A stretch of 64,000 bases of DNA from Castanea sativa (GCF_040712315.1 NC_134013.1:5553001-5617000), one strand, 5' to 3'; positions 44,838 through 55,487 are shown, counted from the stretch's first letter. A program made the numbers and translations. Notes: a model not told the origin generated them from the letters alone.

Positions 44838-45806
44838 ATGAATCCAAGTAACGCAGATGTATCTCTTGAGGTACCTCCTTACCTTAGAGTATACAAAGAT
44901 GGAACCTTGGAAAGGCTTGCTGGAACCCAAGTTGCCCCTTCTGGGTTAGATCCTCAAACTGGTGTTGTATCCAAAGACATAGTGATAATACCACAAACCG
45001 GTGTCTCAGCCAGACTTTACTGTCTCAACAAAGAAATCAATGACCCTCAAAAGCTTCCCATAGTTCTTTACTTTCACGGAGGAGCATTTTGCATATCATC
45101 AACCTCTGATCCCTTCTACCACAACAGCCTCAACGCACTAGTTGCTGAAGCTAACATCATTGTTATCTCTGTAAACTACAGGATAGCCCCTGAGTTCCCA
45201 CTTCCAACAGCCTATGAAGATTGCTGGGATGCGCTCAAGTGGGTGGATTCTCAAGCTGTGGGAAACGATGGCCTTGAGCCATGGCTCAAAGACAAAGCTG
45301 ACTTTGAGAGAGTTTACTTGGTTGGAGACAGTGCCGGTGCTAATATTGCACACCACATGGCCTTGAGGGCTAAGTCAAACTCGGACTTAAATCTCATCAA
45401 GCTCAATGGGATTGGTTCAATTAATCCTTATTTCTGGAGTGAAAAGCCAATTGGGTTAGAGGTCACAGATCCAGTAAGAAAAGCAATGGTGGACAAGTGG
45501 TGGAACTATGTGTGTCCATCTGATAAAGGTTGTGATGATTTACTTATAAACCCATATGTGGATGGTGCACCAAGTTTTGCTAACTTGGCCTGCCATAAAA
45601 TACTTGTTCTTGTTGCTGAGAAAGATATATTGAGGGATAGAGGTAAGCTTTATTATGAAAAATTGGTGAATAGTGAGTGGAAAGGTACGGCTGAGATCTT
45701 CGAGACTGAAGGGGAAGATCACGTGTTTCATATCTTTGATCCCAATTGTCAAAAAGCGAAGATCTTGATTAAACGCCTGGCTTCCTTCATCAACCAGCGA
45801 TACTAG
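44838..45806 (+). CDS. Carboxylesterase (CXE) gene B, intact
   Basis: The 322-codon intronless gene has the usual length of plant CXE proteins (alpha/beta-hydrolase fold, related to 2-hydroxyisoflavanone dehydratase). It probably hydrolyses small ester or acetylated metabolites in the cytosol; no signal peptide or membrane segment is seen. The oxyanion-hole HGG is at residues 80-82, nucleophile Ser165 in GDSAG, acid Asp263 in AEKDILRD, and His295 in EDHVFH, so the triad is complete. The HGG Gly-Ala-Phe context and NYRIAPE (113-119) are family hallmarks. The start MNPSNADVSLEVPP follows a short leader with a CT run. A polyadenylation signal follows at 45867. It is the only member of the five-locus cluster with every catalytic residue in one open frame. 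The exact substrate cannot be told from sequence. Confidence 0.93.
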   Translation: MNPSNADVSLEVPPYLRVYKDGTLERLAGTQVAPSGLDPQTGVVSKDIVIIPQTGVSARLYCLNKEINDPQKLPIVLYFHGGAFCISSTSDPFYHNSLNALVAEANIIVISVNYRIAPEFPLPTAYEDCWDALKWVDSQAVGNDGLEPWLKDKADFERVYLVGDSAGANIAHHMALRAKSNSDLNLIKLNGIGSINPYFWSEKPIGLEVTDPVRKAMVDKWWNYVCPSDKGCDDLLINPYVDGAPSFANLACHKILVLVAEKDILRDRGKLYYEKLVNSEWKGTAEIFETEGEDHVFHIFDPNCQKAKILIKRLASFINQRY

Positions 45807-45866
45807 TCTCTGATCTCTCGTGTCAATGTGTGATGGAGTATTAAATTTCAAAGTTTGGAATTGAAA

Positions 45867-45872
45867 AATAAA
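45867..45872 (+). terminator. Polyadenylation signal of gene B
   Basis: AATAAA, 61 bp after the stop codon of gene B. The equivalent AATAAA follows B' at 54493. Confidence 0.55.
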
Positions 45873-46998
45873 GAGAAAGCTGACTTTCTGCTGTTTGCAT
45901 TTAATTCTTAGCCTGTCAAAGTTTCCAACCTCCATCTAGATATGATTCACTACACCATTTAATATTGTATCGCAAATTGTGTCCTTCAGTTATTGTCATG
46001 CAATATATAATTATAAGTTGCTTCAAATTTTCAATCCTATTGTCTTCATCAATGACGAAGGCAGTCTTGTAATATAGGCTATATTTTTACAATTTACTTT
46101 AAGATGTTATTAATTTTCATGTGGCTGATTACTGACAAAATCATGTAATTAATTGACATTATCCATTTCTCTCGTAGATGAGAAATTTGGATTTAAACAG
46201 CCTTCTCACTTAAGTCAGAAGACAGACCCAAATTCATTGGAGTACTGTGACAAATACAAAATTTTTTATATTTAGCACACTAAATATAAAAAATTATTTT
46301 CATAAAATGTATCAAATATCAAATAAGGGGCTGTTTAGTAATGTTATTCTAGTAATATTGTTTGCATTTTTAGAAAATACATGCGGGTGAAAAGTATAAA
46401 AAATATGAGTAATATTATTTAAACATTGAAAATTAATGCTAAAAACACCGTACCAAACTGCTCTTAAATTTCACAAATTACTATAGTATTCAAAAAATAT
46501 TTTCGCCCTGCCTACCCTTAGTGCAATAGTTATTTTACAAGTATAAGTGTTTGTGGAATGTGAGAGATAAATGTTGAGATTTAAATTTTCAAAAGAGGAA
46601 TTCACACACATATATATATATATATATAGATTAAATCAAGATAAAATTTTTATTTTGTATTAAAAAAAAAATACCACTTCCGTAAAATGTGTCAACTAAC
46701 AAATAAATTTGGCATATAGCTTGTGCCACATAAAGTGGCACAAGTTGTGCAGCATAGCTTGCTGCAGTAAGATGTGCCCAACTATTTTTTTATTCTATCT
46801 CAAATTTTTTTTTATTTATTTATTCAACTCTCTCTTTCCCACGTCACTTCCCACTTCTTATCACATCCCATGTCCTATCACTATGCCTCACTCTTTGGCA
46901 GTCCGATGTGCTTAACATATTCGTTTTTGTAAATTTTTTAATACAAAAAAGTTTAATCACAATTTTGTCACAACTGACTTCGGTGACAAGTCGAAATT
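45873..46998 (+). other. 3' flank of gene B
   Basis: The part at 45930-46140 matches 55170-55380 downstream of B' (TGATTCACT, TTGTCATGCAATA, TATATTTTTAC), extending the duplicated cassette. The rest is AT-rich without recognised features, apart from a short (TA) run near 46610. Confidence 0.55.
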
Positions 46999-47001
46999 TT
47001 A

Positions 47002-47675
47002 GGTTGCGTTCGGTTAGGTATAAAATATTTTTTAGGTGTAAAATAATTTCAGCTAAAAATATTTTTAGGGAAAAAAATATATTTTTAGGTGTTTGGTAAC
47101 ATTTTAAAAAATACTTTGAAAAATATTTTTAGGTATTTAGTTGTGATCTTGAAAATATTATAAAAAATATATTTTCTACTTGTTGCTCACATTTTTTCAC
47201 ATTTTTTCAGCTTCCAAACAAATATCATTTCTCAATACAGAACAACAAAACCCCAAAAAAAAAAAAAAACTCATCAAATTTTCTCAATAAGACAACAAAA
47301 TCCAAAAAAAAAAAAAAAACTCATCATCAAATTTTCTCAATACAGAACAACAAAACCCAAATCCGGTCAGAGAAGAATGAAGAGAGTCTCAATACAAAAC
47401 AACAAAACCCAAAAAAAAAAAAAATCATCAAATCCGGTCAGAGAAGAATGAAGACAAAGAGAGAGAGAGAGGTGACTGGGTTCGATGTTAAGGCGAGATC
47501 GCGCGGCGAAGGCGAAGGTGAGCACGATCAGATCGAGTTCATCAGAGATCGTGTGGCGATGGCGATGGCGAAGGCGAGATCGCGCTGGCGCGGGATGGCG
47601 AAGGCGAGATCTTGCGGTGATGGTGATGGCGAAGGCGCGATCTTGCCGGCGCGGGTTGGGGCGCGATCTCACTCA

Positions 47676-47723
<48 letters not shown>

Positions 47724-47922
47724 ATGCTCTGTCTCTCTGTTTTCTGAAAAACTTCTATTTGAAGGTAAAATAGAGATGGAAATTGTTTTACAGGTGGGAA
47801 TGGGGTATTTTACAGTCAATGCAAGTGATTTTCAGTTTGACCAAGTTTTTAGTTGTTGCCAAACACACGCAAACGTGTAAAATATTTTCTGAAACTTATT
47901 TACTGTCCAACCAAACGCAGCC
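47002..47922. mobile_element. Tourist-like (PIF/Harbinger) element, 921 bp
   Basis: The left end GGTTGCGTTCGGTTAGG and the right end read backwards, GGCTGCGTTTGGTTGG, are inverted repeats. TTA flanks both ends (46999-47001 and 47923-47925). Inside are three to four copies of an AACAACAAAACCC-poly-A-CTCATCAAATT unit (47240-47440), a GC-rich stretch of GGCGAAGGCGAGATC-like words (47480-47660) and a (CT) run (47678-47720). ORFs of 99 and 131 codons across this low-complexity part are not supported as genes. Confidence 0.8.
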
Positions 47923-47925
47923 TTA

Positions 47926-48534
47926 GAGTAAAAGGGGTGAGTTTATGTGGGTTGTCATCTTCATCACTTACGAATTGTTATATGGGCAAGTTCAAAAGTT
48001 GTACTCCTAGCATTTTTTTTTATATGCCTAACATTACTCTTTTAATATAAAAGATGAGCAGTTTGTTTTAGATAATTTTAATATGTTGTAATTTTAAAAT
48101 AAAAAATGTGATATAAGGTATATTGTAAAGTGACGTATTAAAATATATAAAGTAAATTTTTAATATGTCAAAATAACAATTTCTTAAATTACCAAATGTT
48201 AATGCTCTAACATAATTAAGTTTTACCCTGTGATTAGTGTACTTAAGATATATTTTTTTCTTTCAAGAAGTACTTGTAGTGATCTCACGTGTAAGTACCG
48301 AGATCCAATCACAAGGACCTTGACGAGTTGTGAAATAAGGTATAAATTTGGGTGCAAACTTAATATAAATAAAAAAGACGTCCTTTTATTGTCCATATTA
48401 ACAATTTCACACCTCAATGGATTGTGGAAAATGTAATGGAAAAGATTAAATCATAAATGAAAGTTGGAAGGTAAAGGCAAGCAAGATATTGACAGTTTGT
48501 ATCTTTTTAATCTTGGAAAAGTAAAAGCAAGCAA
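47926..48534. other. AT-rich sequence upstream of pseudogene A''
   Basis: No gene or element ends are recognised. An imperfect duplication of GGAAAAGTAAAAGCAAGCAAG-like words lies at 48465-48535. Confidence 0.4.
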
Positions 48535-49895
48535 GACATTACAATCCTATCCAAATCCAATATCTTTATTTTCACTCACCTTTACGTCCCTACAAAACTC
48601 ACCAATCCAAACCAAAAGCTTCCTCTACTCGTCTACTTTCCATGGTGGTGCTTTTTGTGTCTCATCTCCATTCACTTCCAAGCAGTGGCGGAGCTAGAAT
48701 TTTAGTTTAGAGGGGGCAAAATTAAAAGACGATATTAAAAGTACAATTTATCTAAAAAATATTAATCAACAATAATAACAAAATAAATAAATAATTGTAA
48801 GCAAATATGAATATATTTCATATTATTAAAATAAATAAACAAAAACAACCAATTCATAGCTACTAAAAAATTTACAAACTGATAGAGTAAAAATATGATT
48901 AGTGTTACTTAAAAAATATAATGAATAAATGTTTAAAATTATTTTTTGTAATTGGTGACATGCCAATTTGTAAGATATAAGTAGTAAAATTTGTAATATC
49001 TCTAGCATCATTCAAAGATAAAATGTTGTGAAAAATATCATAAATAATAAAAATAGTGTAAATAATGATATAAAATAAAAATAAAAATAGTGAAATAGGT
49101 GGTTTGGTCCCTTCAAGTTTCAATAAGTAGAAGTTTTTTTTTTTTTTTTTCTTCATGTGACTGCTAAAAAAAAAAAAAAAAAAAAAAAAAAGGAGTCAGG
49201 GGGGGCAGGTGCCCCCCCTCGCCCCCCTCTGGCTCCGCCAGTGCTTCCAAGTACTATAACTGCAAAGCGAACGTTGTTTCACTCTCAGTGAATTATAGGC
49301 AAGCCCTTGAACACCCAATTCCAGCTACGTACAAGGATTCTTGGGCTATTCTACGATGGGTTGAGTGCCATTGTAACTATAATAGGCCTGAGATATGGTT
49401 GAATTATGAGCATGTGGATTTTGAGAGTGTTCTCGGCTGGAGAAAGTTCTACTGCTATTGCTTATAATCTGGCTATGAAAGATGAAGAGGCCCAAGCCCA
49501 CTTTGGGCTTAAGATGGGCCTTTTGGGGTTTCTTTGGTACAGGATTCATACTATATTGGGTTGGAGGCCCAAGATCCAAGCAGGAATGCCTTAGTGGATT
49601 GGTTATGGCCATTTGTGTGCCAGAACCAACCAGATAATGACGACCTGCAGGTTAATGCGGTGGCAAAGGGTGCACCTAGCTTGGCCCAATTCAGGGGTGT
49701 AGGAGGGTTTTGGTATGTGTGGCTAGGATAGATGGTGCCATTTTTATGAGGCATTGACTAAGAGTGGATATATGGGTATGGTGGAGATTGAAGAAACATA
49801 AGGGGGAGGATCATGGGTTTCATTTGTATGATTTGAAGTGTGAGAAAGCTAGGGATTTGATCAAACACTTGGTTGATTTCTTCAATAGTGATTTG
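48535..49895 (+). pseudogene. Carboxylesterase pseudogene A''
   Basis: It is homologous to gene A from about codon 47 (ACAATCCTATCCAAATCC) to the end; the promoter and first codons are absent. It is interrupted by a 561-bp hAT MITE at the SPFTSK codons. Further lesions are a deletion just after the MITE (the NYVNTLVS codons), frameshifts near 49420, 49540 and 49720, and loss of the Gly after the nucleophile (GESST). Fragments such as NLAMK and the EDHGFH region (near 49805) remain recognisable. It is clearly inactive. Confidence 0.92.
48683..49243. mobile_element. hAT-type MITE with 8-bp TSD
   Basis: The element begins CAGTGGCGGAGCTAGA and ends TCTGGCTCCGCCAGTG, which are inverted repeats with two mismatches. 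It is flanked by perfect 8-bp duplications CTTCCAAG at 48675-48682 and 49244-49251. Gene A at 23734 shows the uninterrupted site CACTTCCAAGTACTAC. The right end carries runs of A, G and C (GGGGGGCAGGTGCCCCCC). Eight-base duplications identify the hAT superfamily. Confidence 0.93.
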
Positions 49896-50131
49896 ATTTG
49901 ATTGTGGGCTCTTGCAGTTGCGGAAACTATAACATCCTTGTTTCTATTGGGCTTCTTCATGTAAAAGTTTTGTCATCATTTATCACATATATAGCACCTA
50001 CAAATATATTTATTACCATTTTTTTTTCAAAAAGTGAGACCGAGGCATTTGGGCCAAAAAAAGCCAATTATATGTACCAAAGTTCTTGTTAAGCACAATT
50101 AGGGGATGTCATTATCAAATTTAATTAACAT
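49896..50131 (+). other. 3' flank of A''
   Basis: It matches the 3' flanks of A and A' (GGGCTTCTTCATGTAAA, GTTTTGTCATCA, TCAAAAAGTGAGA). The stretch 50060-50131 is duplicated after the SINE at 50330-50405. Confidence 0.7.
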
Positions 50132-50141
50132 AGAGATGGGC

Positions 50142-50311
50142 CAACAAAGTAGGTTCCAGTTAACTCAACTGGTAAAGTCTCTGATGGTTGTATAAGAGAT
50201 CTGGGGTTCAATCTCTGCCTACACCAAAAACTGATTGATGTCTTGGTCTAATGATAAAGAGCTATTATTAGGAGCGGACGTCATTGGTTAAAACTCTCTA
50301 AAAAAAAAAAA
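50142..50311 (+). mobile_element. tRNA-derived SINE
   Basis: An A-box-like TTAACTCAACTGGTAAAG and a B-box-like GGGGTTCAATCTCTGCC are spaced as in a tRNA promoter. An unrelated body of about 90 bp and a poly-A tail follow. AGAGATGGGC flanks both sides (50132-50141 and 50312-50321), a typical target-primed duplication. It resembles widespread plant SINEs of the Au type. It is not a functional tRNA gene. Confidence 0.85.
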
Positions 50312-50321
50312 AGAGATGGGC

Positions 50322-52769
50322 AAAAAAAAAAAAACCAATTATATATACCGAAGTTCTTTTTAAGCACAATTTGGGGATGTCATTTTCAAAATTAATTAAC
50401 ATAGAGGTGAATCCACGCATTCATGCATGTATATATTGGAATTATTTACTTATATTTAAAATTTTTATGAAATTCTAATGACCAAAAAAATTATTTATAA
50501 AAAAAATTGGTAATTTATCCGACTTTTCATTCAATTGAAGTTCAAAATTATTTTTATTTCTTAATTATTTGAAGCTTTTAAGCCGTTTGAGTGCATGTAA
50601 ATTGTTAGAATAGATTAATAGCTTCGTATTATCATATATAATTAAATCATGATTTTGTAATATCATCGAAATCTATGATTTTGGGTTATTTTTAATACAC
50701 AATTCTAAATAGTAGAGGTACGGTACTCATCAATGGTTTTTCATTTATTGCTGTAATCATGTAAGTAATTGTTAGGAAGAATCACGCTAATTCTTTTACT
50801 TTTTTTTTTTTTCCTTTCTTCTCTTTATATCATTCTATTTTTTTTCTTTCCATTTTAACATAAATCAATAAAATGACTCAAGAAAATATAATTTGGTGTA
50901 AAATTCCTAAAAACAAAAGGACAAACTCTAATAGGAATAGTTGTTTTCGGGGGAAGGTTGGGCAGCTCGTTTCCCAGTTGAGAAGCCAAAGCAACCGTTT
51001 TGATTTTTTTTTCTTTTAAATTTATTTTTTAAATTAAAAGAAAATTTAAGCTAGAAACTTTTAGTGAAATACATCTTGTGCTTGAGCTTGATTGTTGTTT
51101 TGCTTGGGTTGTTGTTGCCTTGTTGGCTGCTTTACAAGCCAGAAATATGGTACATGTATGGTATGATTTTGTATTGCTTGCGTTGTCGAGTGCTTACAAT
51201 AACTAACATAAAATATATACAATTTGGAATGAGACTTGTCCAATCTTTATATTCTTGTATCTCTGGAATTCCCTGTTACCTAACCTTAAGTGCCTTGAAA
51301 TTAAGGAAAAGGGCTTCAAAAAAGTAGAAGAAGGATGATTCTATCCATGATCCGCGATAAATAAATATTACACAAAATAGTTCTTATTTCATTTTCCACC
51401 ACACAAACAATTGGTCCTATCATCAATGGTCGGTAGTAAAGAAATTTTTTGTCTCAAAAAGGAAAGGTTTTGGTCCAAGTGTTTGGATCAGTGTTATTAA
51501 ACCTGGCCTGGCTCAGCCGGTTGAGTCGGTGACCCAGCGTATTGATTGGGTCGAGTGATCAAATGGATTAGAAAAGTATGTGATCCGGTCAAAATCAGTG
51601 TAATGCAGTGGGTTTTAAGCAACCTGTGTGATCCAGTTGGGCTTTATTAATTCAGTTAGATTTGTGAATTGTGTAAAATTGCATTAATAGATCCACTTTA
51701 ATAACTCTTTTATTATTTAAATGTGTGATAATATGGTAATTTAAATAAGAGAAAACCTAAAAAATCCAAAAAAAACATTGTTCCCTGCACCTTGTTTTAC
51801 GGATTCACACTTTGTACTTTGTAGTTGTACGTGTACCTTCACTTTTCAATTTTCACAATTCTCAAGACCTAATGCTACAGGTTGCTACTATGCATAAATT
51901 TTTTTTATACTTTGAAGTCTAAACAAATGTACTTGGCCAACAATTAGCATGTTAGTATGACCATATAACTCTACACCACCATCTTCTTTTGTTTAGGTTT
52001 TTATTTTTATTTTTATACTTTATTTCTTGATTGCTTTTTAGTTTAAGCATCTTTGGTTTAATTTTTTTTTGTCGTGTACAGTGTGAGTGTGACATTGTTT
52101 CTTTTTTGAGTTTTGACTATTTTGTTACGTTGAATTTGTTTGTTGCTTTAGGTTTTAACTGACCTTAACTTTACTGGCAAATATAAATTAATTTGTTTGT
52201 TTCTTCTAATACTATTGCTTATGAAAAATTGATTTTGAATTATAATGACAAGTTTAGTTTAGGCATATGCCTATTTTTTTTTTCTTTTTTTAATTTAAAT
52301 ATTTAGGTTTGATTTCTCAAACATAATTATATATATATAATTTTTAAAATTTTTTTATTTGACCCTGCGGTTTGACCAATGACCCATTGGTTGAACCAGT
52401 GACCTAGCTCATAGACTGAGTCAACGTCTGGTCTAGGTTTAAGAACTATGGTTCGGAATAAAGATTATTTGTCTCATTTTTTGTGTTTTACTTTTTCTAT
52501 TTCATCAATTATAGAATGCTACATATATATATATATTATTTATTTTAAACTTAGGTCATTTTATAAGATAAGTCCAATAAATTCATAATAAGTTGTGATT
52601 GATAAAGGACAAAGTTAAACACAAAAATTAGGATAGCTTTGTGTTGGATATTTTTTGCTATTTTGAAAATAAGACAAAGTCAAACTAATACATAATAAGT
52701 TGTGATTGATTGAATATAAAGTTAAACACAAAAAGCGGGGTAGGTTTGTATTTCAAGCTATCTTGAGAA
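50322..52769 (+). other. A''-B' spacer
   Basis: Noncoding. Parts at 50430-50650 match the A and A' flanks, and 50860-51470 matches 39480-39770 plus 42710-43620, so this is the sister of the A'-B spacer without the Helitron cluster and hairpins. From about 51490 to 52460 it holds an unrelated T-rich stretch containing TTGAGTCGGTGACCC and its near-complement near 52360-52440. This suggests a further, unidentified insertion. Confidence 0.55.
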
Positions 52770-52770
52770 T

Positions 52771-52885
52771 GCTATTCCTAGTGAGTAGTGCTAATAGTGT
52801 GTAATGCTATTCCAGGTGAGTAGTGCTAATAGTGTGTAATGCTATTCCAGGTGAGTAACTCACTATTCCAGGTGAGTAATGCTAT
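52771..52885 (+). repeat. 35-bp tandem repeats
   Basis: GCTATTCCAGGTGAGTAGTG followed by CTAATAGTGTGTAAT occurs at 52771 and 52806, with partial copies from 52841. It lies about 75 bp upstream of the MITE in the B' promoter. Confidence 0.8.
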
Positions 52886-52960
52886 AGATACAAATATTTT
52901 ACAAACTGTTGATGTAATGTAATTTTAGCATTTTCCTTAATTTCCTAGTTCACTCCTTTT

Positions 52961-52983
52961 AGAGCACTAGCATTTGGGAATGC

Positions 52984-53027
<44 letters not shown>

Positions 53028-53309
53028 TCTACATCGTCAAACACTACTTTATCTATTTTATCATTTCATTTTACAACTCACCCAACATCTCAGTTTTTAT
53101 TTTTACATACAACTCATTAAAATAATATAAATTATCCCATTTAATAATAATATAAATATTAAATAAGTGAGACAAAGGGAGGGAGAAAGAAATGAATAAA
53201 ATATATTATTTTAGTTTACAAACTCAGGAATAGTAAATTATAAATATAATAACTTACTATTCACAGGTTGTATGATGTTTTAGGTATATATCGCCAGATG
53301 GAGCACTCT
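52961..53309. mobile_element. AT-rich MITE-like insertion in the B' promoter
   Basis: AGAGCACTAGCATTTGG at the left and AGAGTGCTCCATCTGG (right end, reverse complement) are imperfect inverted repeats. Gene B reads TTCACTCCTTTTATAAAGG without a break, whereas B' has about 390 bp between TTCACTCCTTTT and its TATAAA. A clean target duplication was not found, so the exact ends are uncertain. A (TA) run lies at 53000-53027. Confidence 0.6.
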
Positions 53310-53352
53310 ATTAAATGGTCAGTGGCTATTTTAGCAACTGGCTACTAACTCT

Positions 53353-53358
53353 TATAAA
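53353..53358 (+). promoter_or_regulatory. TATA box of CXE gene B'
   Basis: TATAAA 105 bp upstream of the B' start codon, aligned with the TATA box of gene B. The leader after it carries an expanded CT run (53393-53422) that is only about 12 bp long in gene B. Confidence 0.65.
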
Positions 53359-53389
53359 CAAACAAATCCAAGTCCTCCTCGCCACCTCC

Positions 53390-53425
<36 letters not shown>

Positions 53426-53457
53426 GCACACGAGTGCACAAACACAAAAACATACAA

Positions 53458-54420
53458 ATGAGTTCAAGTAAAGCAGATGCATCTGTTGAGGTACCTCCTT
53501 TTCTTAGAGTACACAAAGATGGGACCTTGGAAAGGATTGCGGGAACCCAAGTTGTCCCTTCTGGGTTCGATCCTCAAACTGGTGTTTTATCCAAAGACAA
53601 AGTGTTCCAACCAGAAACCGGTCTCTCAGTCAGACTTTACCGTCTCGACAAAGAAAGCAGTGGTCATCAAAAGCTTCCTATAGTTATTTACTTTCACGGG
53701 GGGGCATTTTGCGTATCATCAGTCTTTGATCCCGACTACCACAAAAGCCTCAACACGCTAGTTGCTGAAGCTAACATCATTCTTATTGCTGTGAACTACA
53801 GGCTAGCCCCAGAGCACCCTCTTCCAACAGCCTATGAGGATTGTTGGGCTGGGCTCAAGTGCTTGAATTCTCAAGTTGAGGGAAATTATGACGTTGAGCC
53901 TTGGCTCAAAGAAAAAGGTGATTTTGAGAGAGTTTACTTGGTTGGAGACGGTGCTGGTGCTAATATTGCACACCACCTAGCCATGAGGGCTTTGAACAAC
54001 TCGGACTTCAATCTCATCAAGCTCGCTGGGATTGGTTTAGTAAATCCTTATTTCTGGGGTGAAAAGCCAATTGGGGTAGAGGTCACGGACCCAATTAGAA
54101 AAGCAATGGTGGACAAGTGGTGGAACTTCGTATATCCATGTGATAAAGGTTGTGATGATTTACTCATTAACCCATTTGTGGATGGTGCACCAAGTTTTGC
54201 TAACTTGGCCTGCCATAAAATACTTGTTATTGTTGCTGAGAAAGATATATTGAGGGATAGAGGTAAGCTTTATTATGAAAAATTGGTGAATAGTGAGTGG
54301 AAAGGTACTGCTGAGATCTTCGAGATTGAAGGGGAAGATCATGTGTTTCATATCTTTGACCCCGATTGTCAGAAAGCGAAGAGCTTGATTAAACGCTTGG
54401 CTTCCTTCATCAACCAGTGA
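53458..54420 (+). CDS. Carboxylesterase-like B' with nucleophile Ser replaced by Gly
   Basis: The 320-codon intronless ORF is full length and highly similar to gene B throughout. An in-frame ATG at 53434 exists, but 53458 (MSSSKADASVEVPP) aligns with the B start. HGG is at 80-82, acid Asp263 is in AEKDILRD and His295 in EDHVFH. The nucleophile motif, however, reads GDGAG: codon 165 is GGT where gene B has AGT. A Ser/Asp/His esterase cannot work without this residue. The protein is thus predicted to be a non-catalytic homologue, a binding protein as the related GID1 receptors are, or an early pseudogene. No other disabling change is seen. The start and TATA spacing are preserved, but a MITE-like insertion sits directly upstream. 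Confidence 0.92.
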   Translation: MSSSKADASVEVPPFLRVHKDGTLERIAGTQVVPSGFDPQTGVLSKDKVFQPETGLSVRLYRLDKESSGHQKLPIVIYFHGGAFCVSSVFDPDYHKSLNTLVAEANIILIAVNYRLAPEHPLPTAYEDCWAGLKCLNSQVEGNYDVEPWLKEKGDFERVYLVGDGAGANIAHHLAMRALNNSDFNLIKLAGIGLVNPYFWGEKPIGVEVTDPIRKAMVDKWWNFVYPCDKGCDDLLINPFVDGAPSFANLACHKILVIVAEKDILRDRGKLYYEKLVNSEWKGTAEIFEIEGEDHVFHIFDPDCQKAKSLIKRLASFINQ

Positions 54421-54492
54421 TACTGATTTCTCTCTCGTCGGGAAAGTGTTGCTAATGCTATCAATGCTGATGTTTTATGTAATGGGAGTTAA

Positions 54493-54498
54493 AATAAA
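54493..54498 (+). terminator. Polyadenylation signal of gene B'
   Basis: AATAAA, 72 bp after the stop codon, collinear with the one after gene B. Confidence 0.5.
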
Positions 54499-55487
54499 GG
54501 GAAATACTCGTTAATGCTCTTGAGAGTTGAGGCAATGGTTGGCATTCATTTAAAGGAGATTTTTATGGGAAAAGAAAAAGAAGTCATTAATGTTTTAACA
54601 ACTTTTTTCATTTTTTATAAAAGTGATATTAAAATTTTCTTAAAATAGATTGTTAACTATTATCCTAAGGACACTTGTTAACATAACCCTAAAATAAAAT
54701 AGACAAAAATCAAAGTTGTCTTTTGCAGTACTAGTTAGCTATCAAATCTTAGCTTAGCATCCATGTTGGTGGAGCTATAAATTTAGTAATTTGATATCAC
54801 AAAAAGTTACTTTATCTATTTTATTATCTCACTTTACAAAATACTCAACATCATGGTTTTATTTTAGCTTTCAACACAATAAAATAATATAAAAAATAAA
54901 ATAAAATAATATATCCACTACAATAAACAACAACCACCATCACCAACACAATAAAATAATATAACTTTTAATAATTTTTTTTTACCTTCTTAGCTACAAT
55001 GCACAACCAAAGAGCAATAGTGCGCAGTTATCTTTGGCTGTACTAGCCAAATTTCTTGGCTTTCCCTCCCCCATTGCAACATGCTTCTTAGTATTGTTAG
55101 TGCTAAAAATAGCAGTATAGTTTTTTAGCACCACCAATACTAATGCTTTAAAGTTTTTAACTTTCATTTATGATTCACTTCACCATTGATGTATTGTCAA
55201 TTATGCACTTGTCATGCAATAAATAAATAATAAGCTGGTCAAATTTCCAATTTTCACATCCTGATCCATGATCATGACGAGGCAATCCTGTCGTGTAAAC
55301 TATATTTTTACCATTTAATAAGATAAGATGTTGAGTTATTATTAATTTTATCCGGCTAATAACAACTGAGATGATCCCATTGTTGTTAAGATGCTTATAC
55401 TTTAATTAGACTCATAATATGTGTTTTATGCGTGTAGTAATGTTCTTTTTTATTTTTAGTGTTATAATATTTAAATAACTGAGTATA

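Noticed and set aside
47448..47880. 99- and 131-codon ORFs rich in Ala/Arg/Ser
   Set aside because: They run through a GC-rich simple repeat and a CT microsatellite within a transposon; two frames are equally open.
50150..50230. tRNA gene
   Set aside because: A- and B-box-like words are present, but there is no plausible cloverleaf. An unrelated 3' body, poly-A tail and target duplication make it a SINE.
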